Assembly: GCA_921293015.1 (NCBI GenBank)
Contig: OV121089.1
Coordinates: forward strand, 40,286,520 to 40,350,519
Direction of reading: 5' to 3'
Source: Phorcus lineatus
Lineage: Eukaryota > Mollusca > Gastropoda > Trochida > Trochidae
Length of the DNA stretch: 64,000 nt
Part shown: piece after piece, positions 1 through 12,800 of the stretch
Numbering within the stretch: position 1 is the first letter of the stretch
How the letters are laid out: the number at the start of each line of letters is the position of its first letter
Translations under genes and position numbers: made by a program
Notes under the pieces: generated by a model
What the model saw: the letters and a program-made list of their open reading frames with translations, nothing else
Told to the model about the DNA's origin: nothing
The model's database searches: none

Positions 1-659
1 AAGAAGAAGAAAACTATTTCATTTAGGTGCCCCATGATGTAATGTACATTGATTAATGTATAAAATCATATAAGATTATCATAGTTTGCTGCCTATGAGA
101 CACGATTACGCTTGCAGTAAATACACTTAATAAACATAATACGCATACACATACACGTAGATAAGCGCATAAATACATTCACCCGTAGACACAAATACAT
201 ATCAAGCTAGTTGCTTTGCAAATGCGAGGCTACGACTTTAATTCAAAAAGTACAAATAGGACTCACTGACTGGCAATGCTCCCATTCAATGATACTCTAT
301 ACCCTCATTCGATACCGGAAGTATTTTACATGATAATATTCGCTAGTGTCGGGTGCTCACGATTGAATTACATTGAGGACTAGATAAAACATATAATTGA
401 TTCACGTTCAGAAAAGTGAGGTTAGTTGTATTCAAAGGGTATTCATGTGCAGTGAAGAGAAAAGTGTAGTTTTTATCTTTTCGCAAAACGAATTCTCAAA
501 TTCAATACACACCTTAAAGCTCTGTAGACGCCTTGGTGATTTGACAGCCCATTTAAATATTCACTAAACAGGTATTTCGAATTTTACTGTTAACAGTTTT
601 TGTAAGGATGCAATTCAGTTCTACAATTATTATTTTCAGGCATTTTTTGCTGACTGATC

Positions 660-801
660 ATATCACATTCATTAACGCTTCCGTCACGTGACAATGCATG
701 ACGCGCGTTTGTAGGGATTTTATTCAAAACCGGGTGACGCCAACCACACATGTGAAGAACGTGTCCACCATCGCGTCGTCGTTGTAGCTGTTGTCAGAAT
801 G
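660..801 (+). promoter_or_regulatory. Probable promoter/5' UTR and ATG-only coding exon of copy A
   Basis: The start codon ATG at 799-801 is the last codon of the exon and is followed directly by the donor GTAAGAG. Upstream sequence, including a CACGTG E-box near 686, is conserved at 37410-37549 in copy B. No TATA box is obvious and the transcription start cannot be set from sequence alone. Choosing this ATG gives a signal peptide once it is joined to the next exon. Confidence 0.45.
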
Positions 802-3800
802 GTAAGAGATTTCTTAATCAACCTCCTACCTGAAACCTTTCCACACTATATTCAAATAATGAAATGAGATAAATCATGTACTTTCGTGCAATGAAAATGT
901 AACTTACGTATTTGATGGGTGTTACGAAGTAAGCACAATGGGATGTGAACATGGAATCACATTGTCGAGACAACCTAACACATTATTCGACACCTAGATA
1001 CTTTCACAACACTTGGAAAATATAATGCCAAATATGGCAATGTTTGCAATTTGTTCACTATCTAAATGGCATGTTTTTTCTTATTTCATTCATGATTGAG
1101 AGGTTTTTCAATTTAGATCTGTCAGAGAGGTATTGAATATAACAACAGCTTAACTACCGTTAGTTGGACCTTGATTTGTGCCCAAGCGGAAAGGGCGAGT
1201 TGGTTAACTGCTGGTACGGTCGGTGTTAGTGTTGATGGCTCTTGGGAGTATGGATCGAACTTTGTTTCGTATGGGACTTGATCAGTAAAAAAAGTAAAAT
1301 AATTTGTAAAATTGCAGATAGCGTAATCAAAAATATAACAACGTTGCATTTGTTCACTTAATAAATAAATACATAACTACATCTGAAGTCCGTGTTTAAA
1401 CATTTCTAATATTACTGAACATTTGATAATGAAAGCCATATTTTCAATTGGAACATTTTAATTAAAGCATATTATCGTAAGTTTGTATCATTTTGGTCAT
1501 TTATGCCCCACCTTATTCTTCAGATTTGTCACTAGTTAGAGTTTTAAATTTTTAAGTTGAATTTATCTTTCAGAAATTCATTCGAACGTACGAACTGCTG
1601 AATTTGACAAGAGATGGAAATACCAATTTGAATTTGAGCAAAATCTTAAATGTTAGTTAGCAATCGGACCATTCGTGGATTCATTTCAACCAAGCGTGTG
1701 TCCACCGTTTTATATTTTCTTGCTTTGGAAGCCAAATCGGTAGAGCGAGCAAAACATTTTTCCTCCAATTTCGTAGTGCATTCGTGTTTCCATATAGTGC
1801 CCTTCGCACAGCTATCGGGGTGACATCTGGTGAAATCGTGTCTTCCTCGTATTGCCTTCGCCTGTTCATCGGTACAATCGGGGGCAATTATCACATGCGA
1901 ATGTAATACGATACAAACTAGGAACTGCCCGATGGATATGAGAACTTCAAGGCAATGCAATTTCGACAAAATCTACACGGACAAAGACTACATAATCACA
2001 ACGTATTATCCTATTTCATCAATGCGAATACAGGGAAATATCGAAGACAACTATAATGACAAATAGATGTTATATATCGTAGCGTCTATATGATATATAT
2101 ATCAAGTCATATATATTCAATTCAAATTATGTATACGGATGCGACGATAGCTGGAGAAGCTGTACCGCGGCGGGTTAAGATGTCTTCAATGTTGGTACCG
2201 AAATGTTGGTAAGCAGCTCTGATTTTAAAAAGATCATGTGTTTTTCAGTTGTCAGTGTGCCGAGATCATGTGAAAGGTCAAGGTAAATTTGTAATGCAAT
2301 CAGAATTTTTTCAGCGACCATTAAAGACTAAGAATTAGTTTGTGAAATGCATTTATCAAAAATAATGATATAATTTGTTTGCGGATAGTTTATTCTTGGT
2401 TTTCAGTTTCATAGTGTATTGTTGAAGTCTAGAACTGCTAAATGAGGACATGGTCTGTAATAAAGGTTCAAATGAAGAAGGACTACAACTTTACTGGTTA
2501 GAGAATTTTGTCAATCCTCAGCATTCATCCTAATTACATTGCATTTTATCATTAGCATAGGTAATGAAGTATATGACTGAATGAAAGTCAAATATCTCCA
2601 TATAATAGTTATGAAAAATAAGTACATGCTTTCATTTTTATATAGAAATCAGCATAACATATTGTCTCTGGCTCGAGACGAATTAGTTATCTGATTTTCT
2701 TCAATAACTCGAAAACAAATAGGATTGCATACCAAAATAATACGTTATTAAGCTTGTCTAAAAAATCCTTTGAAGACCCGTAAGTTGATGGAGTCTTATG
2801 TGGTTACTGTCGTCCTAAATCAAATCCTTCAACAGTTTTCATCAAGCTTTTATAACTGTACACATACTTTTGATATGCGTCAATGATGAACCAAAGTCAT
2901 TGATGAACTTTTCTTCAGTAATTTTCCTCGACCTATAGCGCTGGACTTTTCAGATATCAGATTGACAATGCCTTTCTGGTGAAGTGAACACCTACATCTC
3001 TTTTCAATCGCTTTTATCTGAAACGTTCGCCATGCTTTGGATAATCATCAGTGATGCGCATATAGTTATGCTTCATTTGATTCAAGGTCTCATCGCGTAT
3101 GACCCTTTATACAAATCATGCACGTTCGCGTTTATCGCATAAAATAATTAATGATAAATAAATGTCCTTATATGAACCCGTGTTCTCTTATGCAAAACAT
3201 GAATATCTATATTAACACATCAACAACAACACTGCGTGAAAAGCCGAGTTAAACTTTAATGCATAAATAAGCAACTAAGTATGCCATTACATGCTCCATA
3301 CTGTTCACTAAGATCAGTTGAAACATGAAGCGTTTGAAAATATTTCTCATGTACAGGAGCGCACCTGTCGGGGGAAATTAAAATATCAGCTCAGACAAAA
3401 GCTCTGGTAAAAGAAGAGCTCGGTTACTAATAATCATACATGGCTAAACTTTATCGTCATGCTGTAACTAGTTACGAAACATCACATTGCAGTGTACATG
3501 ATGTGACTGGCTTAGTCCCAACGTAACGTTGACTTTGAAATGAGATATATGTTGGTGATTCTAAAAAATGTTTTCTTTACAGAAAAGATTTCCAGCTGTT
3601 AATCTTATAAGTTTATTCTGGTTGTGCGGCTATACCGATGGTAGGTATTTTCTAAAACAATACATCAGTTTAACCTCAAATGCTTTGATCTCGTACTCAA
3701 TTACAAATTTGACAACAGCGACAAAGAATAAATTAAACCGAACGTGATAAAAAGTTTAATGTATTCTGAGCTACACGTAAGTAAATTTGAAATACTTACC

Positions 3801-6800
3801 AAGGCAGTGATTTTTTCGATTTCTTTTAAGCAAATTTCATTTGATTTAAGCTGACCACACACTTATGTTAGTATGTCATAGTTGAATTACTGTTGAGAAA
3901 ACATATAGACATATTAATTCTAGATAAATGACAATGTAAAAGGATACAATATGGCCAGCTGATGAATGATAATTGATATTGTATATTTGATCCTATATAT
4001 AGAATATGCATGTCGTATGTTGAGAAATAACATATAGCAAATTTTTTTATTTTTTTCAAATTGGCTGAAATTAGGCAAATGTGGATATAAGCACTCACTT
4101 TAGTTATCTATCGATGCAATGAAATATTAAGTATGCCTTACAACTGACCTGTAATCAACAACGAAAACCTACAGACGGCCGAAGTCGGCTTAGAGATATC
4201 CAAAACTCCATTGTCATGCAGTTGTGCACTTCCAGTCTCTTAGAATCAACTTTACAACCTGAATACGTACATATTTGTTAAATAACTTACGAAGTAGATT
4301 ATCTGAATGGGGGTCGGCAGTTATATCGAGAGATATGCATTAGCTGTGCTTTCGTTATATAAACGAAACATTGATGTGCACTTGTGCCTTTAAACTTACC
4401 TGAAAGAATAATCGCTGAACTAGGGGACGCTCGAACCTTCAACGCAATAATGAGATTAGTCATTCCTCTAAATCTGTTCCAGCAATAACAGCAGTAACAA
4501 TATTGGTGTGTGACTTTGAAGATAACAGCCTGGTCAAACTGATATTCAATGGCTCTCACACCGAGGAGGTCAGATTTCTCACCACGATAAATCCAGTAGG
4601 GATTGACTACGCCCCCTCAAGTGAACAGATCTACTGGAGCCAGTACAGACCTTATTCAATCAGAAGAACCGACATCAATGGAGAAAATGTTACCATCCTG
4701 GCAAATCTGCCTTCAGGTATGTACTTTTAACTTTAGCTTACTTGACTACCTTGGATCAAAAGGGATTTGTTGTATAAATTACATTTCATATGATTGTAGA
4801 AATAGAAGCATCCTGTCTCAGGGTAAGACGTATAGCTGACGCTCCACTCTTCTTACCCTGGGTGTAAACCCCAGCATTAACTTCACGCCGTTACCTATAA
4901 TTCAGCCAATCAAATACTTTTATCGCGATGGTGTGCGATTAAATTTCAGCCGCCCAAAGAGAGCCTCTCAAACTGCAGTTGGCTTTCGCTCTTCCGCTAA
5001 ATGTGGAGGTCATCAGATAAACAAACTGGAATCGAAAGGGTTTTTTAACATATCGACGATGGTGATAATGGCCGAGTCCAATTTCGCGATTATGTTTAGT
5101 TTATTACAACAAATCATACATCCAGTTTATAGGGATCAGTTTGATTTTCCACCACTTGATTGAATACCTTATCGTGCTGTGGTGTTTTGAGTGCTTCAGA
5201 TACCCCTAGACCTATGCCAGCCGCAGCTTACATGCTCCTGGCAGAGGCACCCAAGCTGGATAGGCAGTCGGGTAGAAGCTAAAACAAATTTGAGTCGTTT
5301 TAAAACCTGTTGTCTATCTCCCACTATGCCTTTCCTTTTGTCTTTTCCCCATCCTTTCGATGACTTTCTCCCTGATCTGTCCAATCTCTTTTGGATGCTT
5401 GTCATCCACGTGTTTAATAAATATATAGATCAAAACACGTTCATGGGAACTCACTCACTCGGTTTGATTTTCGAAGGGATGGGCGCCGCCATAATAAATT
5501 GCCGACTCGCCTTCCAGGGGCAGTCATTGGTTGATTATATTTAAAAAGTTCATAGTTCATAGGTTACAGCGCGAAGTTTACACTAGGGTTTTCACCCAGG
5601 GTAAGAAGAGTGGAGCTTCAGCTATACGTCTTACCCTGATACAGGATGTATTCTTCAATCTAAAGACGAGAGCAAGTGCACTGTTTCATTCCCAACAACA
5701 CCAATCACTGCGATGCAACTTCACGGTCAGAACCCTAAACTGTTGCCGCCCCAAAAAACCCTCAAAACATATCCTTCTTTAGCATCTTCAACTAACAACC
5801 ATTCTTCAATAGACGTTAGATAATTGCATTGAATATGTTAAGTGTGACTGGAATTACGGTAAATTACTCTTAGGTTTGTCAGTCCAACAACTAGCACACC
5901 AGCGCAATATTCAAGATTATTATTAATGTGCTTCTCGCTGGTAACGAAAGATCAGATCACCTTACCAAGTCTGCAGTTGTTTCGATAAGCGCTGATAATA
6001 GCCATGATATGTAAGTCAAAGCTAAGCCGAGGCAATTGTTTTTGTTTTTGTTGCTGTCACACAAAATCCTATAATAATTTTATGATGTCAATAACAATAT
6101 CAAAAAGTTAATGAAAACGTGTTGACAACGTTGCAATTGCCCTCCTTGCAGGTGCAAGAGTATGTGCCTTGGCGATTGACGAATCTGCGAGAAAGTTATT
6201 TTATGTCGACTGGGGAAATCACGAAATCGTGTCCATGGATCTGGCAGGGTCAAACCCGACAAGAATACTCGGTAGACCACCTGTTGAGAAACCACACCAA
6301 ATCGCGTGTATAAGGAACAAAAGGTGAGTATCAAAAAAGAGTTATTTCATAGATCCTGCTACAACAAGATATTTGGAGGAGCAAATACAAATATGCTGAT
6401 GTAGAAGGGTGTTTTTAAACTAAGACTGGTTAATGTGTACTTTGCGTTATCAAATGCAGTTTTAAAGTTGTCAATCTCATTACGTTACGGATTTGCGCTG
6501 CACGTGTTGGATGGTCGTTCCTTAGTGTCAATTTATACAGAATAAGTACTGAAAGTTACCTGATATATATAAGATAAAAATGGTGATATGTTATAAATTA
6601 AAAAAAGACATATTCATGGAGAAGACATTTGAAGCAACAAATTAATGAAAAACTCAACTCGCCCTTTTTTTCTTGTTGATATTTTGCATAGTCTATATGC
6701 TCCTCCTTCATAACGGAAAACACCTACCACATGAATACCTAATATGTTGTCAATCGGCACGCTTATCATGTCATCTAACCGCATACGCTTATCAGAGAGA

Positions 6801-9800
6801 CAGACAGACAGACAGACAGAGACTTCGATGGGCACGACGTGTACGGTGCTGACAGCGACGCGAATGGCAACGCATTCTCTTAACTGACGAGAGTAGGTTT
6901 AACGTGTTCCATGAAGATGGGGGAATACGTGTTTATCGTCGTAACATAGACATGAAAGAGAGGCTCCAAATTGTGTTGTGACGTTTATCAATAATTAGGA
7001 GGTGGAATCCTGGTTTGGGGTGGAATTTGTGATGATCAAAAGACAAATCTTGTGTCAATACGTGGCAATATTAACGCACAGCGCTATGTTGATGAAATTC
7101 TGAGGCCTGTAGCAGTGCCATGTCTGCAGCAGCGAACAATGGGAACCCTTTTGCAGCTAGACAATGCGCGTTCCCATACAGCCAGGATCACTCAGAATTA
7201 ATCGAACAACGCCAACGTCATCGTTTTGCCCTGGTCATTACGTTCTTCCGATTTGTCTCCTATAGAACACTTGTGGGATCATCTTGGTAGAGAGTTGAGG
7301 AACCGTCCCAACCAACCAACTACTCTTCAAGAACTTGAAAATGCCTTACAGGATACGTGGCAACAGATACCTGTTTAAGTCATCAGAAGATTGACGTCAT
7401 CCATGAGAAGACGATGCGACGCTTGTGTTCGTGCATGGGGAGGTACTAATGGGATGTGAACACTTTTCAGTAATAGAAATCACCATTTCATCTGCCACAG
7501 GCGTTTTCCAAAGTTGTTTGAAAAATGACATTTTTGACCCCTAGTGGTTTCGAGAGACAGCAATTTGAATTATTTTCATGATTTACCCCACATTAATGCA
7601 GTAAAAATATTTCATAACATCAAAATAGTAATTGTTGTCGTTTTTCTTATAGTCAATTTAAGTTGGTGACAACTTTCTTTTGATCTTCAGAGTATGAAAT
7701 ATATTCAAAACTTTTCAAAGTCAAGTCACGAAACACAGTAAAACAGCACATGAATGGGATAAGACACATGTGTTTAGAGCATGCTCGAGTCATGTTTGAT
7801 ATTAGAACAAGTTTTAAAAGTATTGGTTTGTATGTTGTTGCTTTCTCCCGACTCACATCAAACTTCTTATTGTGCAATGCAATAAGAATTGTATATTGTC
7901 ACGCTGTCCAAGCGTCTCCTTTTCCCCGCCTCTCATCAAATGTATTATAATGAAATGTCATCAATTATTGTATATATTGAAAGAACTTAATATTCACTTT
8001 CCATTCATTTATCATTTTCCATTATTCATATCTTTATTTGCCGACTATGGCCATTACCAATACCAATGTACTTTTCATGACCTATTTGCCAGCCTTTTAT
8101 CATGAAGTATCTATTTGTCAATGCCGTTTTTGTTTATATAACATGTACTTGTAGAGAAATTTGTCCTCGCTACAATGAACTATTGAGTGTTTATCCCATA
8201 GTCAAGGGCCATTTAGCCAAGAAACTCCACTTGGTATGTATGAATCCTGTAGGTGCTGGAATTGATACTATTTTGTAGGTCTTGGAATTAATACCAATCT
8301 TGTAGGTGTTGGAATGGATATCCACGCTGAGGACTAACAATGAGGTTTATTTTATCTGCTTTGTGATGGTGGTTGAAAGAGAACCGGCTTTTATACGCAG
8401 TTGTTAATTCGCGGTGATTGTTACACCCATGATCTTTGTCGATTTGGTAAGATTCGGCATAAACCTTTTTATTCACTCACTACTTCACTTTTCCTTTGTT
8501 GGCTCTTATAATAGAAACTATTTTATTATAGAAGGTATTTTCTGACAGATCATACTCTAACGTAAAATGAAAATACGAAGATAATGTGAAATTCTAATTT
8601 AAACTTTGTTTGATATATGCAGAAAAATAGTCTGGAGTGACAGGAAGAATGGATACAAGATAAGCTTATCCAATTATGACGGTTCAGATATTCAACGGAT
8701 TATATCAACGTCAGAACGGCCTTCAGGACTAGCGGTTGACGCAGAGAGTAAGTTAAAGTTTGACAAATGAACCATCTTAGTCAAAGAATATAGATAATTC
8801 CACTAATAAACTCTTGTTTTGTGTGATATATAGTAGATTTTCCAATATGACACATTTTCAAATGAGTTGATATAACTCTTCATGGCTTGGTCATAGAACT
8901 ATGACTGTCAAAAGAACTCCATTTCTTATCAAAAGATGACGTGATCTTCTGGAGCGAGCATTCAACAGGAAGGATCCAGTCTGTTGCAATGGATGGGTCT
9001 AATAGAAGACAAATCCACCAAAATAGTCGAAAGAGGATCTACGATATATTTGTGTTAGACGAGATTCTATACTTCACAACAGTGAATCAACGGTAAGGGA
9101 CGTCTATTTGGAGGAAAACTTTGAATCGAAATATTTATTCAGAAAATCATCCCCGATTTTTTAGGGATTTTATAATAAATTAGTTGAGTTTCTATTTGTA
9201 CATACGTCAGTAAATATAGTACGTAATGTGTTGATACTGTTTTTTCAGTGTTCATCGAATTCCAGTTGAGGGTGGTGAGGCAGAGGCAATACCCTCTAAA
9301 ACATATATTGAGCATCCTCATGGATTATACGTTTTCTCTAATGGTGCGTACAATGAACTGTGTTTTGAAAGAGGTTTGTTTGTCATAATTGCTGTACATA
9401 ACAAAATATACATGACACTATGAATGTGGAGATGTATTTCCATATAATAAGGTATCTACTTTAACTTTAACTGAACAAGTTCACACTGTAAATAGAAGAA
9501 GCACATAGTTGTACCGTTTAGTCTTGACTTGACCCATGAACATTTTTCAGAAAACAAGCCGAAGGTAGAGTCCCGCCTCATCCACACTGACGACCTCCAC
9601 AGCGAGCTGGTGTTCCTATGCACCTTCAGCCAGCACCCTGAGGACGTTTTCTACAGCACCAGCTGGTTTGTTGAGGATAAGCTGGTTATGAGTAAAGATC
9701 CGGAAAAATGGTCCAACGGGAGCGTGATTGAGAACCAAGTCCTGACGGAGACACATCTCAGAGAGGCAAACATCACAGCATACGGCATACAGGTTTATAT

Positions 9801-12800
9801 GTTACAGTCAATGTCTAAAATCAGTCAATCTGTAGATCGACTGAAATTTTTAGTCAATCTGTAGATTGCCTGATTCACTCAGGCAATGTATAGACTGACT
9901 GAAAAAAGCAGTCAATGTACAGATTGACTGAAAATTTAGGCTGATATTCAGACAGATTGACTGAAATGAATTATGCTCATTAATGCTTTGACAACAGATT
10001 GGCAGCCAGTTCAAACAATAATTGGATTGCTTCTAAGCCAAAGATTAACTCTGTCTAATGTTTTAAGAGATCAGAAATGGTTAATCAGCTGATAAATGTG
10101 ATTGTGTGAATAACTAATAGGAAGCCACAGTTAGATTCCTCCTCAATCCTGTAATCCTACATGGTAAGCCGAGATATCCCAAGAGTCAAGGTTCAGTAGA
10201 ACGTTTGAACTGTGACGTGAATGACATGCCACTGCATGGCTAGGGGACCACGACTCAACAGACTGGCCTATGGGACTTCGCTTTGTACAATTCCAAAAGA
10301 ACAGCAGCTACCATTCTGGAATAAAGCAATCACCATGCAAGGCCCTGTTTGGAACTGAAGCAAAAGTTGGATTGCGTTCAAACACCCTTCCAACAGAGAT
10401 GCACAGCTAAGAGTGAATCAACGGAACATCGAGGTCCAGAGGAAAAGAGCTGTAGATGGTCAGCTTTCACAAGCTGAACGTATAGTCAAACGTAGTCGTT
10501 TAGAGGATGTTGCTGGCAACCCGGGTGACAATGTGACCATTCTTAAGGGACACTACAGCAGAAATCAGTTTGATCTGTGCACCCAGAATCTGTTTACCAT
10601 CGAGGACATGTCCAGGAATGTTGAAGTTGGCCTACGTCATGCAGTACAGAGTGAGTCCTGATTTGGTGGCCAGGGATATATTAAATGTAACTGTGCAGCA
10701 AATGGCAAACAATATCAGACCAACAGATGTAAATGTTTCAAGTCAGGTGTGAAGTGCAACAGCAGGTGTCACTCCAGCATCACATGTCCAGACAAAAATT
10801 GAAATAATCCATGATATGTCAATAAAACTATGGGCATCTACATTACTGTTTGTTATTGTTTTGACCCATTAATGAGCATAATTCATTTCAGTCAATCTGT
10901 CTGAATATCAGCCTAAATTTTCAGTCAATCTGTACATTGACTGCTTTTTTCAGTCAATCTATACATTGCCTGAGTGAATCAGGCAATCTACAGATTGACT
11001 AAAAATTTCAGTCGATCTACAGATTGACTGATTTTAGACATTGACTGTAACATATACAAGATAGACATAAAATAAATCCTTCAACAGAACTGATCACCCT
11101 GACTGCACCGCCGCATTAGACGTGTTTATATAAAATTTTATATGATAGCTATAGGAAACTATTTTTGGTCCTTCTGATGTTTCCAATAACATACATTTCA
11201 TCACCAACATTGCTGTTGTTTTACATAGGACCTTCTCTGGGTACAGTTTAAGCCCTTTCCTTCATATATGCTATTTATCCCATTTGAAGCGGGAGAGGGA
11301 TCAGCTGGTATTGAGTGATTGAGAAAGGGGTTTAGTTCAGTCATTCAACAAGTGGATGAGATTCATCAAAAAGAGAGTAAATGGAATCGAAAGAGTCAGT
11401 CAAAAGACCTCTCCAACTTTGGTGTCCCCACAAGCAGCATGTAATCACCGTCTTTTATATCTCCTTGGGTTATTGCTGCATCAGAACCACCACATCGTGA
11501 TATGGTACTGAGTGGAATGGTGGGGATGTTTGGGGTATCTTGGTCAGGGTTCGGGGTCTCAAGCATTAGCCAAACATGAATCTAAAATATAGCATCATTT
11601 TTACATATCTGTAAAAAAAATTAAATTTATTAAATGTTGCAAATTAGCCTGATTAACAAATTTGGAATTCAGAAACGTTTTGAACCCTGAATTTCATGGA
11701 TGCTATAGTTCATTAGCAAAAAATAACAGAAGTTTCATAGTTTTAAAATCAACAACTGCTTTAAACAAAAAGCAAAGGGAGTTGCTCTTTAATATTTCAT
11801 CTATCTAAATGATCATGGCTTTATGACAAATGAGGTTTGCAATTTAATAATGATCACATATTTGTAATACACATGTTTGCTAAATTATGAATTGTAACAT
11901 CGTATTCTTCTTTCTCTCCATTCCAGATTTCCTGCAGCGTTGCTGCCACATACAGAGATGGAGATATTTCCACCCCTGCAGTGAAGTCGAGGAAGAGATT
12001 CGTCGGAATCAAGGTCTTCACTTCCTTAATACAATAAGCTTAATTTAAACATGTGTACACATATAGGCTTTATTCATTGGCCCTGTAGTTGGTCACACAT
12101 GCTTCAGTGCTTCAGTGTCGAGTTCCATCACAGCTCAACCATTTCCATTTGCTTCCATACTTATCACAAAAGTTCGGACAAGATAGTGTACGAGGTCAAA
12201 TCAAAATTCTCACACACAAAAAAACAAAGAAAATAACTCATTCAAAGGTCGTAAAAGCGGGTTTTAAAAAATTACACCTGACTTTCATCTGTGGTTCCAA
12301 ATCAATACAGCCAACATATGCATAAACATTATGTGTGGGATGAAAGCAGCACTTCCTACTATAAACGTCATCCAGTAATAAATATGGTCATGAAAGATTT
12401 GTGTTTTAAAATAAATGCGCCCTATGATTCGTCTTGAGAACAGTTGAAGACGAGCTACTGCATGGGTCAGTGAGAAGAATTTAAATTTGTAGTGAAGGAA
12501 TGAAACAACTGCAAAAAAAGAAGAAGAACCCTTGGGCAATTACATATTTATTTATATATGATCACAGATGCACACTTCAATATTGAGGGTGAGCATTTTG
12601 ATTCTATTATCAATAGAGTCGAAGTTTCAAAATAGTTGGGTGAGAGAATGTAATAGGTAACAATGGGGGTTTCTGGATCACAGTTAAGGGTACGTTAGCA
12701 ATATCCATAACACAAAAAGTACAAGGTATTTTTGTGTTATGGATAATGGTAAAATAACGCTTCGGTTTCCGTTTGTCCAGACCCTCCACCATTTCATACT

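Noticed and set aside
5191..5544. Open frame of 117 codons inside the 838-bp TIR element
   Set aside because: Not conserved in frame in the copy B element and without similarity to a transposase.
8891..8914. Upstream acceptor (TCATAG at 8896) for copy A exon 6
   Set aside because: It would put an in-frame TGA into the exon in both copies; the acceptor at 8914 keeps the frame.
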